Part shown: in pieces, positions 24,480-32,969 of the stretch | Position numbering within the stretch: the first letter of the stretch is position 1 | How the letters are laid out: each line of letters opens with the position of its first letter | NCBI GenBank assembly: GCA_028869135.1 | Contig: JAGWTC010000015.1 | Location: 1-62,783, forward strand | Direction of reading: 5' to 3' | Origin: Rhodocyclaceae bacterium | GTDB taxonomy: Bacteria; Pseudomonadota; Gammaproteobacteria; Burkholderiales; Rhodocyclaceae | DNA length: 62,783 bases | The notes under the pieces: model-generated | Databases searched by the model: none | Told to the model about the DNA's origin: nothing | Seen by the model: the letters and a program-made list of their open reading frames with translations, nothing else | Program-made: the position numbers and the translations under genes

Positions 24480-24694
24480 CCCTTCTGGCTCGCCGAACGC
24501 AGGGTGAATCATGCGGGGCTTTCCGGCTTGGCTGTCTGAGCGGAACGCAGTGAAACGAGTTCCAAGCCGGCCGCAGGATTCGCCCGGAGTGAGGGTAGCC
24601 CGCAGGGCCGAGACAGGGGGTGCGTTTCTTTGCTTACTTTCTTGCCGCACAGCAAGAAAGTAAGTCGGCTGTCCGGACGAACTCCGGACATTGG
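24480..24694 (-). repeat. Structured non-coding repeat, copy 2 (inverted)
   Basis: The same element as 24120-24326 on the minus strand. It starts at the outer end with the same CCAATGTCCGG, has a 12-bp stem CTTACTTTCTTG (24633-24644) with its complement (24653-24664), and GCCC/GGGC around a TGC loop. The long arm pairs GAATC (24506-24510) with GATTC (24577-24581), TGCGG with CCGCA, and CCGGCTTGG (24523-24531) with CCAAGCCGG (24562-24570). Compared with copy 1 the paired bases have changed together. The tail of CGCTCAGACAG in the terminal loop is conserved in both. Confidence 0.8.
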
Positions 24695-24738
24695 CGGCTT
24701 GCGTATCCAAATACGCTGGCTGCACTCGAAAGTTCAAA

Positions 24739-25278
24739 TTATTTAACGCCGAGCATAAGCCTTGCGGCCAGCAAAACAAATACGCTACTCAATATCCAGC
24801 CAATAAAGGCAGACAAAACCAAAAGAAGAATATTGAGCAATGCGCGAATGGCGGCATGTCGAGATGCAATGTAGTACTCCGGTTTCGGAGCCGATATCCG
24901 CAAATTGCAAAATGCACTTCGCATCGGTATAGCAAAGAGTCCGATAACCAGTCCAGCCAGCCACAACCACCCCTCGATGCTTTCTAGGCTTTTTGAAGGG
25001 TGGGGCAGTTCATGCCTAATTGCGTAAAAAATTAATGCTGTTGATGCTCCAGCTAATATCGCGCAGCTAAGTTGCCGGGCATCCCATACAAGCGACACCT
25101 CTCCCGGCAGAGGGTTAGAAAGCTCCGGGTCGGGCCTGCTTGAACTCCCCAGTTCATTGCTCCGGGATCTAACTTCGAGTGCCCGCAAGCGCGACTGAAC
25201 CTTCTGCCGATGCGCCTGTTCTTCCAAATACCGGGTGCTTTGTGTGCTTTCCATCTGAGCGGCTAAGCGGTGCCTCAC
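24739..25278 (-). CDS. Hypothetical membrane protein
   Basis: A 179-residue protein I do not recognise. The N-terminal 55 residues are charged and probably helical (YLEEQAHRQKVQSRLRALEV). Hydrophobic segments follow at about residues 69-86 (QLSCAILAGASTALIFYAI), 104-118 (LWLAGLVIGLFAIPM) and 146-174 (LLNILLLVLSAFIGWILSSVF), so three or four membrane spans. The start is a GTG at 25278 overlapping the TGA of the upstream PilZ-like gene (GTGA), which suggests coupling; an internal ATG at 25254 is the alternative. The DNA is AT-richer than the flanks. It lies directly beside the repeat pair. Confidence 0.55.
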   Translation of the reverse strand: MRHRLAAQMESTQSTRYLEEQAHRQKVQSRLRALEVRSRSNELGSSSRPDPELSNPLPGEVSLVWDARQLSCAILAGASTALIFYAIRHELPHPSKSLESIEGWLWLAGLVIGLFAIPMRSAFCNLRISAPKPEYYIASRHAAIRALLNILLLVLSAFIGWILSSVFVLLAARLMLGVK

Positions 25279-26759
25279 TCCGCCACCCGCACCCGATACC
25301 GCCCAATCAAATAATCCGGCCCGCTCTGCACCTGCCCGTCCGGAAACAGCTTCACCGCCTTGCCTTCATCGGTGAAGGTCATGGCGATATTGTCTTCCCA
25401 GGCCGTGGCAGGCAGGGCGACGCGGACCTGGGCGGAGGTTTGCCAGGGGTCGATGAGGATGACTTCGGTCTGGATGCCGCCGCTATCGACGCACAGCGCG
25501 CGCGGCTGCTTGGCCAAGGTTTCGATGCCGACGCTGGCGGCAGTTTCGCTTTCCCTCGCGAAACGACGCACCACGCCGAGCAGCCAGTTGCTGCCGCCTT
25601 CGGGCTGCATCAAGAGCAGCGTATTGATACCGAGTCGACTGTCCTTGGTCAGCGTCGCCGTCGCGCGCATACCGCCCTGGCTCACATCCTCGACCAGCCA
25701 TGCCTCGGCCGCCTGCGCATCCTGTTTGCTGGCGAGGCAACGATAGGAAAGAGCAAGCGAGGGCGCCACGGCCATGCGCGACTTGACCTTGTGCCGGACA
25801 TGGCTGCGTTGCGGCGGGATCGGCGACCAGTAACTGGCGAGGTGGTCGAGCACATCGACGACCATGCTGCCTGGGTAGTTGCTGCCAAGGTGGAGGCTGG
25901 GGGGAATGGCAAGTTCGGCCTGCTTCTTCAATGCATAGGCGGCATCGAGCGCCATGCCGGGGCTGAAATAGCGCAGCCCCGGCGCAGACGGCGGCTTGAC
26001 GGCAAGCCGCGTGGGCGGCTGGGTCGTTGCTGCGTCCACCCAGTACACACTGTCCGGCCGCTCCTGCTCGCCAAACTGGAACTGCGGCAGCAGATGATCG
26101 AGCAGACGTTCGGCCAGTTCGATTTCCTGCGGCAGCAGACTGTCCATCGACGAGGCGTGGAAGGCCAGCGCCTTCAGGTATTCGCGTTCGGCCGTGGTCG
26201 CCGGCAGATTCGGATACAGGACCACCGCTCGCTGCGCGACTTTAGCGGCCACCGCTTCGAGATAGGTCTTGCCGAGTATTTGCCAGAAATCACCGGGGTT
26301 GGGGCCGTAGCGGAATTGCTGCCACTTGAGCGTCGCCGCCAAAGCGTTCAAAGCGCGCGCATACAGCAGGGGCAGTTCGGATTTCATGGCGTCGCGCACC
26401 TTGGCCGACGTCGAGGGCAGCTCGGCCAAGCAGCCGAGATAGGAACTCACCAGTTGCTGCCAGTAGTCCGCGCCCAGGCGCCATTGGCGCACTTCCTCGC
26501 TGCGGGTGGCATGCGCGGCGGCCGCATAGTCGCGCGAAAAACGCTGAGCGGCGGCAAGGAGCGCGACATCCATCTGCTGGAGAATTTCCCAGCGCCGGTC
26601 CAGGCCGACGAGATGGTCCCGATGCAGCGATTCGAGCAGGATCGCCGCATCATCGAGCGCCGCAGCCGCATCCTTGCCGGACAAATCGACAAACAGGCGC
26701 TTGGCCTCCTTGGCATCGGCAAGCGGATGATCCGACTTTGCGGAAAACAGGCCCAGCAT
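25275..26759 (-). CDS. PilZ-like-domain protein with long helical N-terminus
   Basis: A 494-residue cytoplasmic protein. Residues 1-300 are mostly helical and lack a motif I can name. From about residue 318 it looks like a PilZ domain: RSHVR (RxxxR) at 318-322, the second c-di-GMP motif as EDVSQGGM at 357-364 (DxSxxG), then a beta-rich stretch ending VGIETL at 410-415, and a further 80 residues of beta structure. PilZ domains bind cyclic di-GMP, so this may be an effector; output is unknown. The domain call is by motif only. A membrane orphan is translationally coupled downstream. A diguanylate cyclase is encoded 30 kb away. Confidence 0.65.
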   Translation of the reverse strand: MLGLFSAKSDHPLADAKEAKRLFVDLSGKDAAAALDDAAILLESLHRDHLVGLDRRWEILQQMDVALLAAAQRFSRDYAAAAHATRSEEVRQWRLGADYWQQLVSSYLGCLAELPSTSAKVRDAMKSELPLLYARALNALAATLKWQQFRYGPNPGDFWQILGKTYLEAVAAKVAQRAVVLYPNLPATTAEREYLKALAFHASSMDSLLPQEIELAERLLDHLLPQFQFGEQERPDSVYWVDAATTQPPTRLAVKPPSAPGLRYFSPGMALDAAYALKKQAELAIPPSLHLGSNYPGSMVVDVLDHLASYWSPIPPQRSHVRHKVKSRMAVAPSLALSYRCLASKQDAQAAEAWLVEDVSQGGMRATATLTKDSRLGINTLLLMQPEGGSNWLLGVVRRFARESETAASVGIETLAKQPRALCVDSGGIQTEVILIDPWQTSAQVRVALPATAWEDNIAMTFTDEGKAVKLFPDGQVQSGPDYLIGRYRVRVAE

Positions 26760-26901
26760 GGCAATCCCCCCGGCAGCTTATTCCGACAATCGTAGCAGAT
26801 GAAAGAATCGGCAAGCACGCCGATTCCGCTTCCGTATCGGATGGCGGCGGGCCTGTTGCAGCCGCGCCACCGCAGCGCCGTAGACAAGGGCGCTTTGGCC
26901 T

Positions 26902-26907
26902 TAAAAT
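26902..26907 (+). promoter_or_regulatory. Candidate -10 element for thyA
   Basis: TAAAAT followed by GCGG, 33 nt before the thyA ATG. A weak TAGACA lies 15 nt upstream (26881-26886). The same TAxAATG pattern recurs before pgi, metG and glyA in this window. Confidence 0.3.
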
Positions 26908-26940
26908 GCGGCTTCCCCGCGAACATTTCGGAAACATCGC

Positions 26941-27753
26941 ATGCAGCAGTATCTGGATTTGATGCGCCATGTCCTCGAGCACGGCAACGACAAGAGCGAT
27001 CGCACCGGCACCGGCACCCGATCCGTCTTCGGTTGGCAGATGCGCTTCAACCTCGAGGACGGCTTTCCGCTGCTGACCACCAAGAAGCTGCATACGCGCT
27101 CCATCATTCACGAACTGCTGTGGTTCCTGCAGGGCGACACCAATATCCGCTACCTCAAGGAAAACGGCGTCCGCATCTGGGACGAATGGGCCGACGAGAA
27201 CGGCAATCTCGGTCCGGTCTACGGCCACCAGTGGCGCCACTGGCCTTCGGACGGCGGCAAGGAGGTCGACCAGATCGCCGAGCTGGTGCACGGCCTCAAG
27301 ACCAATCCGGACTCGCGCCGTCATATCGTCAGCGCCTGGAATCCGGGTGACGTGCCGAAGATGAAGCTGCCGCCGTGCCATGCGCTGTTCCAGTTCTACG
27401 TGGCGCCGGCGCGCAACGGCCAGCCGCCCAAGCTGTCCTGCCAGCTCTATCAGCGCAGCGCCGACATCTTCCTCGGCGTGCCTTTCAACATCGCCTCCTA
27501 CGCACTGTTCACGCACATGCTGGCGCAGGTCTGCGGCTATGGCGTCGGCGATTTCGTACATACGCTGGGCGACGCGCATCTCTACAACAATCACTTCGAG
27601 CAGGCGAAGCTGCAGCTCACGCGCACGCCGGGCCCGCTGCCGAAGCTCAAGCTCAATCCCGACGTGAAGGACATCTTCGCCTTCCGCTTCGAGGACATCA
27701 GCATCGAGGACTACGATCCTCAACCGCACATCGCCGCGCCCGTCGCCGTCTGA
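26941..27753 (+). CDS. thyA: Thymidylate synthase
   Basis: A 270-residue enzyme that methylates dUMP to dTMP with methylene-tetrahydrofolate, producing dihydrofolate that FolA (at 40.3 kb) must reduce. Key features: [13 protein letters not shown] near the N-terminus, [21 protein letters not shown], catalytic Cys146 in [32 protein letters not shown], and the C-terminal end PHIAAPVAV. Length and Cys numbering match the short E. coli-type enzyme. The start is at the family's conserved Met ([12 protein letters not shown]). glk follows in the same direction after 49 bp. Confidence 0.97.
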   Translation: MQQYLDLMRHVLEHGNDKSDRTGTGTRSVFGWQMRFNLEDGFPLLTTKKLHTRSIIHELLWFLQGDTNIRYLKENGVRIWDEWADENGNLGPVYGHQWRHWPSDGGKEVDQIAELVHGLKTNPDSRRHIVSAWNPGDVPKMKLPPCHALFQFYVAPARNGQPPKLSCQLYQRSADIFLGVPFNIASYALFTHMLAQVCGYGVGDFVHTLGDAHLYNNHFEQAKLQLTRTPGPLPKLKLNPDVKDIFAFRFEDISIEDYDPQPHIAAPVAV

Positions 27754-27802
27754 TGAACCTTTTCCCCGTCATCGGCTCTCATCAGCGTATGGAGGAAATG
27801 AC

Positions 27803-28726
27803 ATGGGGATGATTCTCGTCGGCGATATCGGCGGCACCCGCTCGCGGCTGGCATTGGCCGACGCGCAGGGTCGCCTGCATGACATCGGTGTCTTCGACAA
27901 TGACGCCCACTCCGATTTCGACAACCTGCTGGCAGCCTATCTGCGCAACCCCGCAATGCGCCCCGCTGGCGCCTGTCTTGCGGTGGCCGGGCCGATCGCC
28001 GATGACGGACGCCACGCCAAGCTGACCAATCGCGACTGGCGCATCGACTTGGCGCGGCTGGAGCAGCGTTTTGGCCTCTCGCACACGCGTCTGGTCAACG
28101 ACTTTGCCGCGGCGGCGATGGGCGTGACGGTCGACACCGACGACGATCCAATGACCTTGCAGGCGGGAAGGCCGGTCAGCGATGCGCTACGTCTGGTCAT
28201 CGGCGCCGGCACCGGCCTTGGCGTCGCGTCGCTGATTGCGGCAGCGCAGGGCTGGCGCGTGCTGCCGGGCGAGGGCGGCCATATCGGCTTCGCGCCGCAG
28301 GACGAAACGCAGGACGGCCTTTGCCACTGGCTGCGCGAGCAACATGGCCGCGTCATCATTGAGCATGTCGTCTCCGGCAACGGCCTCGCCGCCATCCACG
28401 ATTATCTGCACGGTCGCCGCCTGTCTCCCGCCGACGTCGCGCAACATGCGCAACAAGGCGATGTGCAGGCGCTGGCAAGCTTCGATCTGTTTGCTTCCAT
28501 CTATGGCGCCGTGGCTGGCGACTACGCACTGGCACGCATGGCGCGCGGCGGCGTCTTCCTCGCCGGCGGTATCGCGGCGGCCAATCTCGACCTGATGCAG
28601 CGCGGACCCTTTCTCAAGGCCTTTAACGAGAAAGGCGTGCATAGCGGCCTGGCGGCATGCATGCCGGTCGCCATCGTGACCGAGCCGCTGCTCGGCCTGT
28701 ATGGTGCGGCCTTGCTGGCCAAATAA
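27803..28726 (+). CDS. glk: Glucokinase
   Basis: A 307-residue hexokinase-fold enzyme that phosphorylates glucose with ATP. The phosphate-1 motif is LVGDIGGTRSRLALAD at the N-terminus. LVNDFAAAAMGV follows with the base Asp, then GAGTGLGVASLI (phosphate-2) and LPGEGGHIGFAP. The C-terminal adenosine motif is FLAGGIAAANLD. It belongs to the Glk (E. coli-like) family and not the ROK family, since no CxCGxxGCxE zinc motif is present. The start is supported by GGAGG ten bases upstream. Its place near the glycogen genes fits reuse of free glucose released from storage glucan. Confidence 0.94.
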   Translation: MGMILVGDIGGTRSRLALADAQGRLHDIGVFDNDAHSDFDNLLAAYLRNPAMRPAGACLAVAGPIADDGRHAKLTNRDWRIDLARLEQRFGLSHTRLVNDFAAAAMGVTVDTDDDPMTLQAGRPVSDALRLVIGAGTGLGVASLIAAAQGWRVLPGEGGHIGFAPQDETQDGLCHWLREQHGRVIIEHVVSGNGLAAIHDYLHGRRLSPADVAQHAQQGDVQALASFDLFASIYGAVAGDYALARMARGGVFLAGGIAAANLDLMQRGPFLKAFNEKGVHSGLAACMPVAIVTEPLLGLYGAALLAK

Positions 28727-28749
28727 GCGCGGCATAATTCAAGAAGCGC

Positions 28750-28776
28750 GGCCGCATGCCGCATTTACATGCGGCC
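28750..28776 (+). terminator. Hairpin after glk
   Basis: GGCCGCATG (28750-28758) pairs with CATGCGGCC (28768-28776) across a 9-nt loop, 24 nt after the glk stop. There is no U-tract, so it may be a weak or Rho-assisted terminator or an mRNA 3'-end stabiliser. Confidence 0.45.
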
Positions 28777-28883
28777 ATAAAAGACACTCATTGGCGACGG
28801 CCTGAGTGCGCGTCTATGGTGGGGAAGTTGCGCGATGCCCCCATGAGGGGCTTTCCCACACATGGACCGTTCAGGAGGAGACC

Positions 28884-29252
28884 ATGGCCAACGAGAAGAC
28901 GAGCACCACCCGTCGCAAGAGCAGCACCGAAACCAAAGCCGCCATCAGCAAGCCCACCGTCAAAACCGCAAGCAAATCGAAAACCGCCGCCGTCAAGGCG
29001 GCACCGGTGAAGGCCGCGCCGAAGAAAACCAGCGTGAGCAAAACGGAAAAGCCGGCGGAAAAGAAACCGGCCGCGCGCAAGGCCAAGGCGACCGGGCAGC
29101 CGATCACGGCCGAGACGCGTCTGCGCCACATCGAGATCGCTGCTTACTACATCGCCGAAAATAGCGGCTTCAACCGCAATCCGGCCGACTGCTGGATTGC
29201 GGCTGAGAGCGAGATCGACGGGCTCCTGCTGGCCGGCAAACTGCCGACCTGA
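28884..29252 (+). CDS. DUF2934 protein with a Lys/Ala-rich histone-H1-like N-terminus
   Basis: A 122-residue protein. Residues 1-72 are low-complexity Lys/Ala/Thr/Pro (SKTAAVKAAPVKAAPKKTS), like H1-type tails that bind DNA loosely. Residues 74-122 form the DUF2934 domain (RHIEIAAYYIAENSGFNR...DCWIAAESEIDGLL), a small helical unit of unknown role often found beside glycogen or stress genes. The ATG at 28884 follows a strong AGGAGGAGA; the frame is open further upstream but not conserved. It stands alone between glk and the convergent glgB. Confidence 0.8.
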   Translation: MANEKTSTTRRKSSTETKAAISKPTVKTASKSKTAAVKAAPVKAAPKKTSVSKTEKPAEKKPAARKAKATGQPITAETRLRHIEIAAYYIAENSGFNRNPADCWIAAESEIDGLLLAGKLPT

Positions 29253-29362
29253 GAATCAGAGCGCGCCTTCCAGATGCCGGACGAGCGCATGCAGCTCGTC
29301 CGAAGCCGTGGGCCGGCCCGGCCGCCTCGGTCCGGGCCGATCGCGCACCGGTGATGCGGACG

Positions 29363-31525
29363 TCATACGATCTGCAGCATCACCAGGGCCAGTGGCGGCA
29401 GTACCAGGCTGAGACTCGCGGGCTGGTTCATCCAGCGCAATGGCGAGGCATTGAGGCCGGCACCATTGCCGAGGTTGCCGCCGCCGTAATGGCTGGAATC
29501 GCTGTTGAAGATTTCGCGCCAGACACCGGCCTGCGGTACCCCGATGCGATAGTTGGTGCGCGGCACCGGCGTGAAGTTGGCGGCCACGACAATGGGGCTG
29601 CCGTTGCTGGCGCGGCGCAGCCACACAAGGATGGACTGGTCCGCATCGTGGCAGTCGATCCAGCTGAAACCTTCGCCGTAGAAATCGAGCTCGTGCAGCG
29701 CCGGAATATCGCGGTAGAGCCGGTTGAGGTCTGCCGTCATGCGCTGCACCCCTTGATGCAGCGGATACTGCAGCAGCCACCACGGCAGCTCGCTGTGATC
29801 GCGCCACTCCTCGCCCTGTCCGAACTCGTTGCCCATGAAATTGAGTTTCTTGCCCGGCGTTGCCATCTGGTAGGACAGCAGCAGGCGCAGATTGGCGAAG
29901 CGCTGCCATTCATCGCCCGGCATCTTGCCCAGCAGTGAGCCCTTGCCGTGCACCACCTCGTCGTGCGACAGGGGCAGCACGAAATTTTCCGAGTAGGCGT
30001 AGATCTGTCCGAAGGTCAGGCGATCATGGTGATAGCGGCGATGGATCGGATCGTGACGGAAGAAGTCCAGGGTGTCGTTCATCCAGCCCATGTTCCACTT
30101 CATCGAAAAACCGAGGCCGCCGACATAGACGGGCCGCGATACCTGCGGCCACGCGGTGGACTCTTCGGCGATGGTCAGCGCACCGGGAAATTCGCGATGC
30201 ACCATTTCGTTCATTTCCCGCAGAAAGGCGATGGCTTCGAGATTCTCGCGCCCGCCGTACTTGTTCGGTCGCCACTGGCCGGCCTGACGCGAGTAATCGA
30301 GGTAGAGCATGGAGGCGACGGCATCGACACGCAGGCCGTCGACATGGAACTCGGACAGCCACCAGTGCGCCGACGACAGCAGGAAGCTGCGCACTTCGTT
30401 ACGCGCGTAGTTGAAGACGTGGGTGCCCCAGTCCGGATGCATTTTCTGCTGCGGGTCTTCATGCTCGTAGAGCGCGCTGCCGTCGAAATGGGCGAGCGCC
30501 CAATCGTCGGCGGGGAAGTGGCCCGGCACCCAGTCCAGAATGACCCCGATGTCGGCGCGATGGCAGGCATCGACGAAATAGCGAAAATCGTCGGGCGTGC
30601 CGAAGCGTGCGCTGGGCGCGAAGAAGCCGGTGCACTGATAGCCCCAGGACTCGTCGAGCGGATGCTCCATGATGGGCAGCAGCTCGACATGGGTGAATGC
30701 CTGCTGCTGCAGGTAAGGCACCAGCTTTTCGGCAAGCTCGCGGTAGTTGTAAAAGCTGCCATCGGGATGGCGCATCCACGAGCCCGCGTGCACTTCGTAG
30801 ACAGACATCGGTGCATGCAGCCAGTCGGTCGCGGCACGGCGGCGCAGCCACTCGCTGTCCTGCCAGGCATAAGGATCGGCCGCCACGACCCTGGCGGCGG
30901 TAGCGGGGCGCCTCTCGAAGGCGCGCGCATAGGGATCGGCCTTCACTTTCACCACTTCGCTGCCGCGCTGGCGAATCTCGAACTTGTACAGGGTACCCGC
31001 GGCCAACTCGGGGACGAAAAGCTCCCAAACGCCACTGGCGCCGAGGCTGGCGAGCGGATGACAACGCCCGTCCCAGTGATTGAAATCCCCGATTACGGAA
31101 ACGCGTTCGGCATTCGGCGCCCACACCCGGAAGCAGATGCCGGCAATCCCCTGTCTGATCTCGGTCAAGGCGCCAAGCAGCCGATAGGCCTGATAGTTGC
31201 TCCCGGAAGAGAACAGATACAGGTCATGTTCGCTCGCCGACGGCGGAAAGGCATAGGGGTCATGCACACGAAAGGATCGCTTTCCCTCCTGCACATGCAG
31301 GCGCCAGGGTCGCTCGGGCGGCGCCGCGGAACGCCACTCGAAAATCCCGCCGCTGCCGGCCGGAAGCAAAGAGATATTTTCTCCGTCACATTCCAGCGCT
31401 ATGCTGTGCGCATGGGGGTTGAAAACGCGCAAGCACCAATCGGCCCCATCGCGGTGCAACCCCAGCACCCGGAACGGGTCATATTCTCGCGCTTCAAGCA
31501 GGGGTCGCATTTCAGTCGTTGTCAT
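29363..31525 (-). CDS. glgB: 1,4-alpha-glucan branching enzyme
   Basis: A 720-residue GH13 enzyme that cuts alpha-1,4-glucan chains and reattaches them by alpha-1,6 links, giving glycogen its branches. It has the long N-terminus of the E. coli type (an N1 domain around residues 10-100 with [13 protein letters not shown]). A CBM48 domain follows ([24 protein letters not shown]), then the catalytic barrel with [18 protein letters not shown] (nucleophile Asp), [12 protein letters not shown] (acid Glu) and [15 protein letters not shown]. The start ATG at 31525 is preferred over a GTG two codons earlier; neither has a strong Shine-Dalgarno. It is divergent from glgC with a 139-bp shared upstream region. 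Confidence 0.96.
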   Translation of the reverse strand: MTTTEMRPLLEAREYDPFRVLGLHRDGADWCLRVFNPHAHSIALECDGENISLLPAGSGGIFEWRSAAPPERPWRLHVQEGKRSFRVHDPYAFPPSASEHDLYLFSSGSNYQAYRLLGALTEIRQGIAGICFRVWAPNAERVSVIGDFNHWDGRCHPLASLGASGVWELFVPELAAGTLYKFEIRQRGSEVVKVKADPYARAFERRPATAARVVAADPYAWQDSEWLRRRAATDWLHAPMSVYEVHAGSWMRHPDGSFYNYRELAEKLVPYLQQQAFTHVELLPIMEHPLDESWGYQCTGFFAPSARFGTPDDFRYFVDACHRADIGVILDWVPGHFPADDWALAHFDGSALYEHEDPQQKMHPDWGTHVFNYARNEVRSFLLSSAHWWLSEFHVDGLRVDAVASMLYLDYSRQAGQWRPNKYGGRENLEAIAFLREMNEMVHREFPGALTIAEESTAWPQVSRPVYVGGLGFSMKWNMGWMNDTLDFFRHDPIHRRYHHDRLTFGQIYAYSENFVLPLSHDEVVHGKGSLLGKMPGDEWQRFANLRLLLSYQMATPGKKLNFMGNEFGQGEEWRDHSELPWWLLQYPLHQGVQRMTADLNRLYRDIPALHELDFYGEGFSWIDCHDADQSILVWLRRASNGSPIVVAANFTPVPRTNYRIGVPQAGVWREIFNSDSSHYGGGNLGNGAGLNASPLRWMNQPASLSLVLPPLALVMLQIV

Positions 31526-31664
31526 TGCCACACCATCCAGTCTTCATGCGGTCGGGGAGCAGCCTCTTGCAAGCGCTTTTCCCGTTACGGAGTTCAGCGG
31601 GAGGGTCGTCCCTCTGCAGCAGTTTAATAACACCGAGCGGCCATTGTAGCCGCGAGAGGAAAAC

Positions 31665-32960
31665 ATGTCTGAATCGAACTCGCAGAATGCGGCAGGTCGG
31701 CACGTCAGCCATCTCACCCGCAACACCTATGCCATCGTCCTCGCCGGCGGCCGCGGCAGTCGCCTGATGCAACTGACGGACTGGCGCGCAAAACCGGCCG
31801 TTCCGTTCGGCGGAAAATTTCGCATCGTTGATTTCGCGCTGTCGAACTGCGTGAACTCCGGCATACGCCGCATCGGCGTGGCGACGCAGTACAAGGCGCA
31901 GAGTCTGATCCGCCACATCCAGCACGCCTGGTCCTTTCTCGAAGGGCGCTTCCATGAAGGTGTGGATCTGCTGCCGGCACAACAGATGATGGGCGAGGGC
32001 TGGTATCGCGGCACCGCCGATGCCGTATGGCAGAACATCGATCTGCTGCGCCACAACCATCCGAAATATGTGCTGATTCTTTCCGGCGACCATGTGTACA
32101 AGATGGACTACGGTCGCATGCTGGCGGAGCATGTGTGGAACGACGCCGAGCTCACCGTCGGTTGCATCGACGTGCCGGTCGAGGATGCCCGCGCCTTCGG
32201 CGTCATGGCGGTGGACGGCAATAGCTGCGTCACCAGCTTTGTCGAAAAACCGGACCGACCGCCGACCATCCCCGGCCATCCGGACCGCGCGCTCGCCTCT
32301 ATGGGCATCTACGTCTTCAACGCCGATTTCCTCTACGAGCAACTCGCGCGCGACAGCCACGATCCGGAATCGAACAACGATTTCGGCAAGGACATCATCC
32401 CGTTTCTGCTGGCGCAGGGCGCTCGCGTCTTCGCTCACAGCTTCAAGAACAGTTGCGTCGGCGGCAGCGCGCCGGACAACCCCTACTGGCGCGACGTCGG
32501 CACCATCGACGCCTACTGGGAGGCCAATATGGAGCTGACCAAGGTCAGCCCCGAACTCAATATGTACGACGAGGAGTGGCCGATCTGGACTCACCAGGAG
32601 CAGATGCCGCCGGCCAAGTTCGTCTTCGATGACGACAACCGCCGCGGCATGGCAGTCGACTCCCTCGTTTCCGGCGGTGACATCATCAGCGGTGCGACCA
32701 TACGCCGCTCGCTGCTGTTCTCGCGCGTCAACGCCTATGACGGCGCCGTCGTCGAGGATTCGGTCGTGCTGCAGGGCGTGGATATCGGCGCCGGGGCGAA
32801 GATACGACGCGCCGTTATCGACAAGCGCTGCAAGATTCCGCCGGGCATGCAGATCGGCTACGACCTCGAAGAAGATCGCAGGCGCTTCCATGTCAGCGAG
32901 AAGGGCATTGTTCTGGTCACCCAGGACATGCTGGGACAGCGCACCCCGCGCATCGGCTAG
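31665..32960 (+). CDS. glgC: Glucose-1-phosphate adenylyltransferase (ADP-glucose pyrophosphorylase)
   Basis: A 431-residue enzyme that makes ADP-glucose from ATP and glucose-1-phosphate, the regulated entry step of glycogen synthesis. Visible are the N-terminal nucleotidyltransferase motif VLAGGRGSRLMQLT, KPAVPFGGKFRIVDFALSN, GTADAVWQNI, ILSGDHVYKMDYG with the catalytic Asp, and VEKPDRPPT. The C-terminal left-handed beta helix (from about residue 330) binds allosteric effectors. AGAGGAAAAC precedes the ATG. It begins a plus-strand run: glgC, two GH57 genes, then pgi and glgA. Confidence 0.97.
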   Translation: MSESNSQNAAGRHVSHLTRNTYAIVLAGGRGSRLMQLTDWRAKPAVPFGGKFRIVDFALSNCVNSGIRRIGVATQYKAQSLIRHIQHAWSFLEGRFHEGVDLLPAQQMMGEGWYRGTADAVWQNIDLLRHNHPKYVLILSGDHVYKMDYGRMLAEHVWNDAELTVGCIDVPVEDARAFGVMAVDGNSCVTSFVEKPDRPPTIPGHPDRALASMGIYVFNADFLYEQLARDSHDPESNNDFGKDIIPFLLAQGARVFAHSFKNSCVGGSAPDNPYWRDVGTIDAYWEANMELTKVSPELNMYDEEWPIWTHQEQMPPAKFVFDDDNRRGMAVDSLVSGGDIISGATIRRSLLFSRVNAYDGAVVEDSVVLQGVDIGAGAKIRRAVIDKRCKIPPGMQIGYDLEEDRRRFHVSEKGIVLVTQDMLGQRTPRIG

Positions 32961-32969
32961 GCAGCGCGC

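Noticed and set aside
24091-24779. Several open frames of 60-130 codons in the repeat pair
   Set aside because: They cross hairpins and differ between the two repeat copies in frame and length. The conserved features are paired bases, not codons.
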